Part shown: piece by piece, positions 1 through 8,146 of the stretch | Numbering within the stretch: the stretch's first letter is position 1 | How the letters are laid out: each line of letters opens with the position of its first letter | NCBI GenBank assembly: GCA_903826205.1 | Contig: CAIKDP010000024.1 | Coordinates: 1 to 37,683 of the forward strand | Direction of reading: 5' to 3' | DNA: 37,683 nucleotides | Source of the DNA: Akkermansiaceae bacterium | GTDB taxonomy: Bacteria; Verrucomicrobiota; Verrucomicrobiia; Verrucomicrobiales; Akkermansiaceae | Program-made: the position numbers and the translations under genes | The notes under the pieces: generated by a model | The model's database searches: none | What the model saw: only the letters and a program-made list of their open reading frames with translations | Told to the model about the DNA's origin: nothing

Positions 1-116
1 AAGAACGGACTGAAGTCCGTAACTACCGTCCGCTCTTCCTCTTTCAAGAACGGACTGAAGTCCGTAACTACCGTCCGCTCTTCCTCATTCAAGAACGGAC
101 TGAAGTCCGTAACTAC
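1..116. repeat. Tandem REP-like hairpin array, family A
   Basis: Two complete 45-bp units (1-45 and 46-90) differ by one base, and a third unit keeps only its first 26 bases (91-116). Each unit holds a perfect palindrome with arms ACGGACT and AGTCCGT around the loop GA, followed after two A residues by CTAC. Read on the minus strand, this is a GTAG tetranucleotide two bases before the hairpin. GTAG at the foot of a hairpin is the known signature of REP elements moved by REP-associated tyrosine transposases. No such transposase is in the window, so mobilisation in trans is only inferred. Confidence 0.85.
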
Positions 117-387
117 TATCTGCGCTTCCCGTGGCGCAACGAATCAGGCAGATACCGCCGCCACACGCACGACTTGCTGCGAGCCGCAGCAACCACGGCC
201 TGCCGCGAGACGCGGCAGCCACATCCTGGCATCCCCTTTAACTTGGCGCGCACAGTATAGCGCGCCTCACTTCACCAACGTCCTGCGACATGTCATAAAG
301 CCGGGTTTCCGACTGCTACCGGTCTAACGCCATTTTCTAACCAGTTGTCCATCCTGCGAGATCCTTGATCCACGCGCCACCCTGGGT
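117..387. other. Non-coding stretch, nothing recognised
   Basis: No convincing reading frame, RNA gene or terminator is visible here. It lies between the family A repeats and the 3' end of the minus-strand gene that ends at 388. Two CTAAC pentamers occur close together near 324 and 337. Confidence 0.5.
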
Positions 388-1128
388 TCAGTTCTTGAAC
401 ATCGGCAGGTCGGCACCCGGGCGCAGGCGCCCTGGCGGCCTGATGTCAAAGGCTCGAGCCGCGCCAATCTGGTATGCCCCGTAGGCGATCGGGATCACCG
501 TAAGCATGAGCACCGACTCCCCCTCCACAGTGATCTTGGAAACATGTGTCACTGCTGCACAGCTCGGGTTTTTCCTCACCCCCAGAACATCGCCGCTATT
601 GAAGCCGGCAACCGCTGTGGCATCCTCCGTAGGAAATACATACTCAACGCACACCGGATAAGGTGCCGCGGCGGAAAACTCATCGGGTTTGACCAAGGCT
701 TGTGCCTGAACCACAAATCCAGGGGTGAACAAATCCGTCGTGTCGAGTGCACGGACTTTTCTCACTTGATAATCCCCCTCGATATAGGTGAGCAGCAAGG
801 GGCTCTCAAAATTGGTGAGAAAATTCCGCAGCAACAGGCCATTCGTACGGCTCAGGTCCTGCTTGGCCAGGCCGAAGAATTTCTGGTACAATTCCTTGGG
901 GCCGAGCGCTGTGCCAGGAGGGACATTGGACACCCCATAGGCTTTGAGTTTCGGCAACCGGTTGAGCTTGCGCAGGATTTCATAATTTCTGGGCGTCTCG
1001 ATGTTCCTGAAGACCTGCAGGCACAGCGCCCAACTGATGACGGCAAAACACAAGGCCAAGGCATTGGCCAGCAACCACCAGAAATAGGCGGGCCGTCGCG
1101 GCTTGGGTTCATCAAGGGTCCGTGGCAT
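388..1128 (-). CDS. Membrane-anchored protein of unknown function
   Basis: This 246-residue protein is not recognised. It begins with a short basic, proline-containing cytoplasmic stretch and one strongly hydrophobic segment at about residues 14-36. The remainder, about 210 residues, is soluble and would lie outside the membrane. That topology fits a periplasmic or surface-facing domain held by an N-terminal anchor. There are two cysteines in the distal half and no catalytic motif I can name. The ATG at 1128 was chosen because the anchor follows directly. The gene is divergent from rpoD with 283 bp between the two starts. No function should be assigned from sequence alone. Confidence 0.75.
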   Translation of the reverse strand: MPRTLDEPKPRRPAYFWWLLANALALCFAVISWALCLQVFRNIETPRNYEILRKLNRLPKLKAYGVSNVPPGTALGPKELYQKFFGLAKQDLSRTNGLLLRNFLTNFESPLLLTYIEGDYQVRKVRALDTTDLFTPGFVVQAQALVKPDEFSAAAPYPVCVEYVFPTEDATAVAGFNSGDVLGVRKNPSCAAVTHVSKITVEGESVLMLTVIPIAYGAYQIGAARAFDIRPPGRLRPGADLPMFKN

Positions 1129-1411
1129 GGAGTGGAGGCTGGCTCAGGAGCCTTGCCTGCGTGGACAAGTCTCTGGCACAGGCCGAGTCGTAACCGGCGC
1201 CGCTCCAATTGAAAACCGCAAATCACCAAATCCCCAAAAATCCCCGCCTCGCCGCGCCATACCCGCCCGATTCACAAAAATTTTCAAATAAAACTTGACG
1301 TCATCTCGTTAGGGATCTTCAGTCCCGTCGCTCGCGGCATGTCGCGTTGTCCCCATAATGGATGAATTGTAGCCAAATTCCTGAGCCCCCTGCCTTTTTC
1401 ACACCCGTTCC

Positions 1412-3715
1412 ATGTTGACCTCAATCGTTTCAGAAACCACTCACACCGACCCACCCGAAACCGAACACTATCCCACCGACCCATGTCCAGGCGATGTTGA
1501 TGGATCAGACTCCTTCTTCGAGCCGACATCCGAGTTAGACGCCGTGGCTCCCGGCATGGAGGACTCAAGCAGCGAAGTTAACGGGCCTTTCACCTACCCC
1601 AAATCATCCGAACCCACTGCCAAGACTGTGAAAGCCTCGCCAAAGAACCACGCGCCAAAGCCCACCAAGGATAATTCCAAGAAACCGGCAACCACACCTC
1701 CACCCGTGCCCAAACAGGCCCCCCACCCCAAAACTCCACCGCAAACAAGCGCCCTTGCCAAGGCCGCACTGCCCAAAGCCGCACAGCCCAAAGCCGCACA
1801 GCCCAAAGCCGCACAGCCCAAAGCCGCACAGCCCAAAGCCGCACAGCCCAAAGCCGCACAGCCCAAGGCCGCACAGCCCAAGGCCGCACAGCCCAAGGCC
1901 GCACTGCCCAAAGCCGCACTGCCCAAGACCGCCTCTGGCGCAGCCGTGCCTAGTAAGCCGATAGCCGCGAAGCCGGTGCCCACTCCAAGCGTCACCGCCA
2001 AGAGCGCGAAGCCGGTGCCCACCCAAAAAGCTGCGGAACCAAGCAAACCCGATCCCAAGGAGCTCAAGAAGCCCGCCAAACCTCCAGGCAACGGCACCAA
2101 GCGCCGGATCGACACCCAGGAGATCCAGGAGAAAATCCGCGAGCTCATCAAACTCGCCAAGGAACAGGACTATCTCACCTACGACGATATCAACGAGATC
2201 CTGCCCAATGACCTCGTGGATCCGGAAGACATCGAGGCCATCATGGACCGTCTCCGCCAAATGGAGTTCAATGTCATCGATGCCTCCGAGGTGGACCGGT
2301 ACAAGGACAAGAAACGCGATGAGGCCGACGGCGATGACGACGACTCCAAGGGTGACCAGAAACTCGACATCCTCGACGACCCGGTCCGGATGTATCTCAA
2401 GCAAATGGGCCAGGTGGCGCTTCTCACCCGCGAGCAGGAAGTGGAAATTTCGAAACGCATCGAGGATGCGGAAGCTGAAGTAGCCCGCCACCTCAACCTG
2501 TTCGGCTTCGTCGCCGATTCCTATCAGGACCTTGCGGACAAGCTCATCAAGGGCAAGGAACGTTTTGATCGCGTCATCCTCGACAAGAAAATCGAGTCCC
2601 GCGAACGCTACATGAAGGGCTTGCCCAAGCTCTGCGAACACCTCAAGCAACTCCACCAGGAAAACGACGACTATTTCCGCCAACTCTCGTCCAAAACCCC
2701 GCGCGGCAGAAAAAAACTCGAGGAGGAGTTTGAAAAAAACATCCAGACACTCAACCGCCACTACACCCGTTTCTACTACAAACAAAAAGTCATCGAGGAC
2801 TTCTGCGAGCAAGTCGATGACTATCAGCAACGGTTTTGGAAATACAGCCGCAAGGTCGAGGCGGATCCCAATGACAAGGAATTCGTCACCAAATTGCGCG
2901 AACTCCAGCAACGCTCGTGGCACACCACCGAATCCTTCCACAAAGCCTACAGACAACTGCGCCACTGGCTCAAGGAAGCCCTCCGGGCCAAAACCGAAAT
3001 GGTCGAAGCCAACCTGCGCCTCGTCATTTCCATCGCCAAAAAATACACCAACCGCGGACTCTCATTCCTCGACCTCATCCAGGAAGGCAACATGGGCCTG
3101 ATGAAGGCCGTCGAAAAATTCGAATACCGCCGCGGCTACAAATTCTCCACCTACGCCACCTGGTGGATTCGCCAGGCCATCACCCGCTCCATCGCCGACC
3201 AGGCACGCACCATCCGCATCCCGGTCCACATGATCGAGACGATCAACAAGCTCATGCGCGTGCAAAAGCAGCTCGTGCAGGAGTACGGCCGCGAACCCTC
3301 ACCGGAAGAAATCGCCGAAGAAATCCACCTCCCCGTCGAACGCGTTAGGGCCGTGCTCAAGATGGCCCAGCAGCCCATTTCACTGCAGGCACCCGTCGGT
3401 GACTCCGACGACACCTCGTTCGGCGACTTCATCGAGGACAAATCCGCGGACAATCCGATGGAGGAGGCGGGCTTCTCAATGCTCAAGGACAAGATCAAGG
3501 ACGTATTGGACACTCTAACGGAACGTGAACGTGAGGTGCTCGAGCAACGCTTCGGTCTCAAGGACGGCTACAGCCGCACCCTCGAAGAGGTAGGCCGTCA
3601 ATTCCAAGTAACCCGCGAGCGCATCCGCCAGATTGAGGCCAAGGCATTGCGCAAGATGCGCCACCCCACCCGCATCCGCAAGCTCGAGGGCTTCATCGAA
3701 CTGCCTGGTGCCTGA
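1412..3715 (+). CDS. rpoD: Primary sigma factor, sigma-70 family
   Basis: This is the housekeeping sigma subunit that directs RNA polymerase to promoters. At 767 residues it is longer than the E. coli protein (613). The first 230 residues are a low-complexity Ala/Pro/Lys-rich extension containing a perfect pentapeptide array. Region 1.1 follows at about 232-295, then region 1.2 from about 322 ([12 protein letters not shown]). A charged non-conserved region comes next. Region 2 starts near 530 with the polymerase-binding and -10 reading helices ([15 protein letters not shown]), then region 3, and region 4 with its helix-turn-helix ([19 protein letters not shown]) lies at the end. No clear Shine-Dalgarno precedes the ATG at 1412. 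hslO begins 14 bp downstream and is probably cotranscribed. Confidence 0.97.
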   Translation: MLTSIVSETTHTDPPETEHYPTDPCPGDVDGSDSFFEPTSELDAVAPGMEDSSSEVNGPFTYPKSSEPTAKTVKASPKNHAPKPTKDNSKKPATTPPPVPKQAPHPKTPPQTSALAKAALPKAAQPKAAQPKAAQPKAAQPKAAQPKAAQPKAAQPKAAQPKAALPKAALPKTASGAAVPSKPIAAKPVPTPSVTAKSAKPVPTQKAAEPSKPDPKELKKPAKPPGNGTKRRIDTQEIQEKIRELIKLAKEQDYLTYDDINEILPNDLVDPEDIEAIMDRLRQMEFNVIDASEVDRYKDKKRDEADGDDDDSKGDQKLDILDDPVRMYLKQMGQVALLTREQEVEISKRIEDAEAEVARHLNLFGFVADSYQDLADKLIKGKERFDRVILDKKIESRERYMKGLPKLCEHLKQLHQENDDYFRQLSSKTPRGRKKLEEEFEKNIQTLNRHYTRFYYKQKVIEDFCEQVDDYQQRFWKYSRKVEADPNDKEFVTKLRELQQRSWHTTESFHKAYRQLRHWLKEALRAKTEMVEANLRLVISIAKKYTNRGLSFLDLIQEGNMGLMKAVEKFEYRRGYKFSTYATWWIRQAITRSIADQARTIRIPVHMIETINKLMRVQKQLVQEYGREPSPEEIAEEIHLPVERVRAVLKMAQQPISLQAPVGDSDDTSFGDFIEDKSADNPMEEAGFSMLKDKIKDVLDTLTEREREVLEQRFGLKDGYSRTLEEVGRQFQVTRERIRQIEAKALRKMRHPTRIRKLEGFIELPGA
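1772..1921 (+). repeat. 15-bp tandem repeat inside rpoD
   Basis: Ten consecutive 15-bp units encode PKAAQ eight times and then PKAAL twice, followed by a degenerate PKTA. The first six units are identical in DNA. The later ones differ only by AAA to AAG in the Lys codon or CAG to CTG in the last codon. Near-identity at synonymous sites points to recent expansion by slippage or unequal recombination. The copy number is likely to vary between strains. Confidence 0.95.
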
Positions 3716-3729
3716 TTCGCGCAGCCACC

Positions 3730-4494
3730 ATGGAAGCCCCGGAAGAATTCTCCACGATTGAATCGATCTTCGTCCGTCATCGCAACGCCCAGCTGGTGCG
3801 CGGGCAATTCACGCCGATTTACACCGACTACTACCTTCACCTCATGCAGCATGCCATCCGCCCCCCCGCGGAATTGGACCAAATGCTCAAGGACACATTA
3901 GCCGTCCTCACCCTGCACCTTGTCGCCCGCCCATGGGCGGAAACCCTGGCTTGGACCGCCAACCTGCGGGCCCCACGCATCAACCTGTTTGTCACCGGCG
4001 GCTCCCTAACAGAATCGGTGACCGGCCGCATCTTCACCGAGGATGTCCGCGAACCCGACCGCAATTACTTCTACTCCCAAACCACCACCCTCGAAGGCAC
4101 CGCCCCCAGCCTCTCCACCATGGAAGTGGATGGGATCGATCCCGTCGGCTGGCTGGCCCAATTCTACGAGCAATCCGAACAACGCCCTGCCCGAGCCTTC
4201 CGGCTGGAGGATGAAAACTTCGCGCTGGTGGCGGCCCAACCGGATTGCGATCTGGCATGGCTGGCCGCACTCGACGAGGCCGCCGTTTCTAACATAACAA
4301 CCCGGGATGAGACCACCCTGCTGGAAACCCGCCGCTTCCGCTTCCATTGCGGATGCAGCCTCGAGCGGATCCTGCCCATCCTTGGCGGTTGGAAAAACCG
4401 CCTCGAGGAACTCTTCCATGACGACCCCGCCATCACGCTCCAATGCCCCCGCTGTGCCGCCAAGTATCACGTCACGCGGGCGATGCTCACATGA
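3730..4494 (+). CDS. hslO: Hsp33-family redox-regulated chaperone
   Basis: This 254-residue protein is assigned to the Hsp33 (HslO) family, a cytosolic holdase switched on by oxidation of a zinc-bound cysteine cluster. The C-terminal end carries the diagnostic arrangement: C207 and C209 (CXC), then C239 and C242 (CXXC), with 29 residues between the pairs, as in the family. The N-terminal substrate-binding domain is divergent, but its length and layout fit, with a glycine-rich turn (FVTGGSL) in the expected region. It lies 14 bp behind rpoD. Its stop overlaps the ATG of the RarD remnant in an ATGA arrangement, suggesting an rpoD-hslO-rarD operon before rarD decayed. Confidence 0.85.
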   Translation: MEAPEEFSTIESIFVRHRNAQLVRGQFTPIYTDYYLHLMQHAIRPPAELDQMLKDTLAVLTLHLVARPWAETLAWTANLRAPRINLFVTGGSLTESVTGRIFTEDVREPDRNYFYSQTTTLEGTAPSLSTMEVDGIDPVGWLAQFYEQSEQRPARAFRLEDENFALVAAQPDCDLAWLAALDEAAVSNITTRDETTLLETRRFRFHCGCSLERILPILGGWKNRLEELFHDDPAITLQCPRCAAKYHVTRAMLT

Positions 4495-4783
4495 ATCACT
4501 CCCGCTCCGGCACGCTGGCGGCGCTGGCCGCGTTTTTCATGTGGGGGATCCTGCCGCTGTTTTGGAAGCAATTGTCGTTTCTCTCGCCGGGTACCATCGT
4601 GGCCCAGCGCACGCTGTGGTCACTCTTGGCATCCTGCAATTCCTCGGCCCCACCCTGCAATTTGTCATTGGTTGGAAATTCTACCACGAGCCCATGACAT
4701 GCGGCCGCCTCCTGTCATTCTCGCTGATCTGGCTCGCCATCGCCCTCTATGCCGGCAATGCCCTGCGGAAATCCAAACCCTGA
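4491..4783 (+). pseudogene. rarD: RarD-type EamA transporter remnant
   Basis: Only the two ends of a RarD-like transporter survive. Positions 4491-4619 encode the N-terminal start (FFMWGILPLFWKQL, then the QRTLWS segment of the second helix). From 4619 in another frame comes the C-terminal end (GILQFLGPTLQFVIGWKFYH, then ALIWLA-like helix residues) up to the stop at 4781-4783. RarD is normally near 295-300 residues, so roughly 200 central residues are gone and the junction at about 4619-4622 is frameshifted. Reading on from the ATG stops at 4697. The intact ATGA overlap with hslO shows where the gene started. Confidence 0.85.
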
Positions 4784-4790
4784 TTCTGGC

Positions 4791-5591
4791 TCAATGCGCG
4801 TCGAGATGCTCGGCGCAGTATTCGTGTCCATTCGCGCCGACGCGGAACTCGCCATGCGGATCTGACAACTCGGTTTTGCCGCAGACCTCGCAACGGTGGA
4901 AGGCCATGCCGGCCGACGCTTGGGCGGCCTTGAACAGCCCGCGTCGTTTGCCTGCGGCCTGCACCCGCGCCATGCCACGCAGGGCGGGAATGCCGGCCCA
5001 CAGCAGATAGTTGGCAAAGATCAGCACCAAAAACACCAGCCAGATCGGGGACTTGAACGCCGGCCAGATCAAACCCACCGCCCCCAATATCGCCAAAAAT
5101 CTCACCTGTACGGGAAGAATGAAAAACAACCGGAACTCAACGCGCGGAAACAAGGTGGCAAACGCAAAAAATGCCGCCTCGTACAGGAACATGCCGTCGA
5201 AACCGGGGGTTAGAAAATTGGCCGCGAGCAACCCGAGGATCCCGCAGTAATAATACATGGAGGTTTTGAAGACCCCCCACGCCCCCTCCAGAGCGTCGCT
5301 GATCATGAAGGCAATCATGACCATGAACACCATGAAGATCATTCCCAGCGAACTGACCTGGCCGAACCCTGCCGACGCAAACAAAAACGTCACTAACCGC
5401 CAGACCTCACCGGAAAGGATTTTGCCCCAGTCAAACATCAGCAGCAGGCCGATGCCGGGCCGCGCGATCTGCAACACGTACACCAGCACATGCATCAGCG
5501 CGAAATAACGCAGAAACCCGGGGAACGCCAAACCACCAAAACGCCGCTCAAATCCATTTGAAAATACCATCTCGCCGCCAATCATCGCCAA
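4791..5591 (-). CDS. Rhomboid-fold membrane protein with C-terminal zinc ribbon, probably not a protease
   Basis: The 266-residue protein has about six hydrophobic segments between residues 25 and 205 with the layout of rhomboid proteins. The soluble tail has a zinc-ribbon look (CEVCGK at the start, then HEYCAEH about 20 residues later). The GxSG active-site motif of rhomboid proteases is absent: the equivalent helix region reads MFLYEAAFFAFATLFP, without a serine in that context. It is therefore better called a rhomboid-like pseudoprotease, perhaps binding membrane proteins. The first ATG is used here, but an internal start at 5570 is equally plausible. It converges on the rarD remnant with a 7-bp gap and is divergent from gcvT. 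Confidence 0.7.
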   Translation of the reverse strand: MAMIGGEMVFSNGFERRFGGLAFPGFLRYFALMHVLVYVLQIARPGIGLLLMFDWGKILSGEVWRLVTFLFASAGFGQVSSLGMIFMVFMVMIAFMISDALEGAWGVFKTSMYYYCGILGLLAANFLTPGFDGMFLYEAAFFAFATLFPRVEFRLFFILPVQVRFLAILGAVGLIWPAFKSPIWLVFLVLIFANYLLWAGIPALRGMARVQAAGKRRGLFKAAQASAGMAFHRCEVCGKTELSDPHGEFRVGANGHEYCAEHLDAH

Positions 5592-5636
5592 TCACAGCTG
5601 ATTGACAAGCCCGGGCATTCATTCCATGGTCCGCGC

Positions 5637-6767
5637 GTGCCCCATGAATTGAAACATTCCCCGCTGGAAGCCGCCCACATCGCGCTGGGCGCCCGTCTGG
5701 TGCCCTTTGCCGGTTGGAACATGCCCGTCCAATACACCTCCATCCTCGATGAACACCACGCCGTCCGCACCAAGGCCGGCATTTTTGACATCTCCCACAT
5801 GGGACAATTTTTCGTCAGCGGCCCGAACTGCGCCGCTTGGCTCAACCGCCTCCTCACTAACAACATCGACTCCCTCGCCCCCGGCCAGGGCCAATACACC
5901 CTCATGCTCAATGACAAGGGCGGCGTCATTGATGACCTCATCGCCTACCGCAGCGGCGTCTCCGACTTCTTCCTGGTCGTCAACGCCTCGATGATCGAGG
6001 AGGATTTTTTCTGGCTGGCCGCCCATCAGGATCCGGACGTCATCCTCCGCAACGAAAGTGAACTATGGGCCGGCATGGCCATCCAAGGCCCCCACGCCAG
6101 CGCCATCTTCGCCGCCGCCTGCCCCGGCCAATCCCTGCCTCCGCGCAACGGCTATGCCACCACCGCCGCCGGTGCCATCGTCTGCCGCACCGGCTACACG
6201 GGCGAAGATGGTTTCGAATTTTTCTGCCCCGCCGCCGATGGCATCTCTTGGTGGAACCATTTTGTTGCCTCCGGCGCCGCCCCTTGTGGCCTCGGTGCCC
6301 GCGACACCCTCCGCCTCGAAATGGGTTACCCGCTCAACGGCAACGACCTCTCGCCAACACATTCCCCGATTGAAGCCGGTCTGGGCTTCTTCGTGGATTT
6401 GGAAAAACCCGACTTCATTGGCCGCGACACCTTGGTCCGCCACAAAGCCGCCGGCACCGACGTCAAACTCACGGCCATCCAATACACCGATAAGGGCGCC
6501 CCACCCCGTGCCCACTACCCGGTGCTCGCCGCGGACGGCACCCCGCTCGGCGAACTCTCCAGCGGCGCCCTCTCCCCCTCGCTCATGACGGGCATCGCCA
6601 TGGCCTACCTCCCCACCCCCTTCTCCAAACCCGGCACCCCCTTGCAAATCGAGGTTCGCGGCCGCCTCTTCCCCGCCACTGTCGTTAGAAAACCGTTCTA
6701 TAAACGCTCATCACCCCCCCTCCCCCATGAATATCCCCACGGATCTCCACTACACTCCCTCCCATGA
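5637..6767 (+). CDS. gcvT: Aminomethyltransferase, T protein of the glycine cleavage system
   Basis: GcvT transfers the methylene group from aminomethyl-lipoyl-GcvH to tetrahydrofolate and releases ammonia. The 376-residue product shows the family blocks in order: an early FAGWNMPVQY, then FDISHMGQ, GGVIDDLI with the folate-binding aspartate, GYTGEDGFE, and ARDTLRLEMGYPLNG. The C-terminal beta-barrel domain follows. Translation most likely begins at GTG 5637, because no in-frame ATG lies close and the first conserved block starts within 20 residues. Its end overlaps gcvH by 41 bp, so the two are cotranslated. There is no room for a glycine riboswitch in the 45 bp upstream. Confidence 0.95.
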   Translation: MPHELKHSPLEAAHIALGARLVPFAGWNMPVQYTSILDEHHAVRTKAGIFDISHMGQFFVSGPNCAAWLNRLLTNNIDSLAPGQGQYTLMLNDKGGVIDDLIAYRSGVSDFFLVVNASMIEEDFFWLAAHQDPDVILRNESELWAGMAIQGPHASAIFAAACPGQSLPPRNGYATTAAGAIVCRTGYTGEDGFEFFCPAADGISWWNHFVASGAAPCGLGARDTLRLEMGYPLNGNDLSPTHSPIEAGLGFFVDLEKPDFIGRDTLVRHKAAGTDVKLTAIQYTDKGAPPRAHYPVLAADGTPLGELSSGALSPSLMTGIAMAYLPTPFSKPGTPLQIEVRGRLFPATVVRKPFYKRSSPPLPHEYPHGSPLHSLP

Positions 6768-7104
6768 ATGGATTCGCCTGGATGGCGACATCGCCACCGT
6801 GGGCATCACCGATCACGCCCAGGCCGAACTCACCGACGTCGTCTTCGTCGAGCTCCCCGCTATCGGCCGCACCGTCGATGCGGGCGACCCCGCCGCTGTC
6901 GTTGAATCCGTAAAAGCCGCCAGTGACATCTACGCCCCGCTGGCCGGCGAAGTCGTCACCCTTAACCCGGACGTCGAAGCCAACCCCTCTCTGGTCAACA
7001 CCGAACCCTATGCCAATGGCTGGCTCTTCAAACTTCGCGTCAAGAATCCCGCCGCGGCCCTCAAACTGCTCGATGCCACCGCCTACGCGGCACTGATCGG
7101 TTAG
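6727..7104 (+). CDS. gcvH: Glycine cleavage system H protein
   Basis: This is the lipoyl carrier that shuttles aminomethyl groups between the P and T proteins. It has 125 residues, the usual size. The lipoylated lysine is K63 in ESVKAASDIYAPL, and the family motif HEWI lies near the N-terminus. It starts inside the end of gcvT in a different frame. The stop is GGT-TAG, which also forms a GTTAG pentamer. The glycine decarboxylase gcvP that often follows is absent: the next gene, gmk, is on the other strand. The P protein must be encoded elsewhere. Confidence 0.97.
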   Translation: MNIPTDLHYTPSHEWIRLDGDIATVGITDHAQAELTDVVFVELPAIGRTVDAGDPAAVVESVKAASDIYAPLAGEVVTLNPDVEANPSLVNTEPYANGWLFKLRVKNPAAALKLLDATAYAALIG

Positions 7105-7139
7105 CCCTCCCCACCGCGGCTGATCCCGGCGCGTGCCCT

Positions 7140-7169
7140 CTCTTCGTAGGCGCGTTCGTGAGAACGCGG
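7140..7169 (+). repeat. REP-like hairpin, family C copy 1
   Basis: A conserved tag CTCTTCGTAGG is followed directly by a hairpin with arms CGCGTTC and GAACGCG and loop GTGA. GTAG (7146-7149) sits at the 5' foot, as in classical REP elements. A second copy at 33545-33574 on the minus strand keeps the tag and loop but has a different stem. The element lies between the converging gcvH and gmk genes and could also work as a transcription stop. Confidence 0.85.
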
Positions 7170-7194
7170 AAAATGCGCGGCACCTGCCCCGCCA

Positions 7195-7791
7195 TCACCT
7201 CAGGCGGCTCACCCGCAGCTGTTCGGTTGTTAGAAGCGCCTTGATGCGTGCATAATCCTCCTCGTGGGTGGCCGAGACGAGACGATAGGCATAACTCGGC
7301 CAATGTTGGATTTCATCCCGTGCGTTTTGCATCCGCAAGGCTATGATTGCTGCGCTGTCGGTGCCACGCCCGACCAACCGCGCGTGCAGTTCCTGTTCAC
7401 CGGGCGGCATCACAAACAAATCAACCCGGGCCCGCTGGATCGCCGGCTCCACGCACGCACGCACCTGGGCCGCCCCTTGCACGTCAATGTCCATCACCAC
7501 ATCCGTGCCGGCTTCCAAATAGCCCATGACTTCCGAGCGCAGCGTGCCGTAAAAATTCCCATGCACTTGCGCGTGCTCCAAAAAGTCCCCGGCGTCGAGA
7601 CGGGCTCGGAATTCCGCGGGTGACACAAAGTGATAGTCTTGATCGGCAATCTCGCCGGGCCGCGGCTCGCGGGTCGTGCAGGAAATCGAATAATGGGCCG
7701 CCTTCTCCCCGGCCAGCCGCCTGCACAATGTGGTTTTTCCCGACCCTGACGGGCCGGAGACGACAAGCAAAATGCCAGTGCGCTCGGACAT
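7195..7791 (-). CDS. gmk: Guanylate kinase
   Basis: Gmk phosphorylates GMP to GDP with ATP in nucleotide synthesis and salvage. From the ATG at 7791 the product has 198 residues, normal for the family, and starts MSERTGILLVVSGPSGSGKT with the P-loop close to the N-terminus. The GMP-binding region follows (SCTTREPRPGE, then DYHFVS), and later DIDVQGAAQVR and the lid region. An upstream in-frame start at 7881 would add 30 residues without similarity to the family, so it was not used. The upstream 355-bp gap holds two family D hairpins. The gene is probably transcribed on its own. Confidence 0.95.
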   Translation of the reverse strand: MSERTGILLVVSGPSGSGKTTLCRRLAGEKAAHYSISCTTREPRPGEIADQDYHFVSPAEFRARLDAGDFLEHAQVHGNFYGTLRSEVMGYLEAGTDVVMDIDVQGAAQVRACVEPAIQRARVDLFVMPPGEQELHARLVGRGTDSAAIIALRMQNARDEIQHWPSYAYRLVSATHEEDYARIKALLTTEQLRVSRLR

Positions 7792-7977
7792 GCCAGGAGT
7801 CTGCCGCAAGATTCGCCGCGCGGGAACACTTTTCCTCCATTTTCGATGGCCTGCCGCCAAGTTGTTTCCAGTGCTGCTCAATCCCCCAATCCCATCCCCT
7901 TCGAGTCATCCTTGCGGCACAGGTGCCGCATACGCTATTCCGGCCCGCGTCACACCCTCCAACTCGCAGCATTATCA

Positions 7978-8009
7978 CAATATTTTGGGACGACCGTCCT
8001 GAAATATTG
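7978..8009. repeat. Long hairpin, family D copy 1
   Basis: The outer arms CAATATTT (7978-7985) and AAATATTG (8002-8009) pair perfectly. The inner core GGACG-AC-CGTCC (7988-7999) forms the tip, and the two linking positions can pair as G-T wobbles. The core GGGACGACCGTCC is identical to that of the copy at 8072-8107, while the outer arms differ in sequence yet stay complementary. Confidence 0.85.
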
Positions 8010-8071
8010 CCAACATATAGGCGGTTCGGCACAAATACCGCCAATCCGTCTTCCCCGGACATCTGCGGCAT

Positions 8072-8107
8072 TGCAAATCATTGGGACGACCGTCCGAATG
8101 ATTTGCA
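8072..8107. repeat. Long hairpin, family D copy 2
   Basis: The outer arms GCAAATCATT (8073-8082) and AATGATTTGC (8097-8106) pair perfectly, and one more T-A pair closes the base (8072 and 8107). They enclose the same GGACG-AC-CGTCC tip as copy 1, about 95 bp away. It lies about 40 bp past the recQ stop on the recQ transcript, so a role in ending or stabilising that message is possible. Confidence 0.85.
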
Positions 8108-8146
8108 GTGACGGGCGCGGCATGTTTGGCAGGTGCCACGGGGCGT

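Larger units (their letters stand above)
7792..8146. other. Intergenic region with two family D hairpins
   Basis: This 355-bp gap separates the start of gmk from the end of recQ, both on the minus strand. The part nearest gmk (7792-7970) should contain its promoter, but no convincing -35/-10 pair was found. The rest holds two long palindromes with a shared core, described separately. Confidence 0.6.

Noticed and set aside
1-116. Possible CRISPR array from regular repeats
   Set aside because: Units are near-identical along their full 45 bp with no variable spacers, and each contains its own hairpin. No cas gene is present.
1295-1323. TTGACG as a -35 box for rpoD
   Set aside because: The hexamer 17 bp downstream is TTCAGT, a poor -10 match. 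A CATAAT at 1354-1359 has no fitting -35. No promoter is claimed.
1604-2965. Long open frame antisense to rpoD (453 codons)
   Set aside because: It lies wholly antisense to a certain gene. Its openness follows from the low-complexity repeats and the GC-rich third positions of rpoD.
5592-5636. Glycine riboswitch ahead of gcvT
   Set aside because: Only 45 bp separate gcvT from the divergent gene, far too short for the tandem aptamers.
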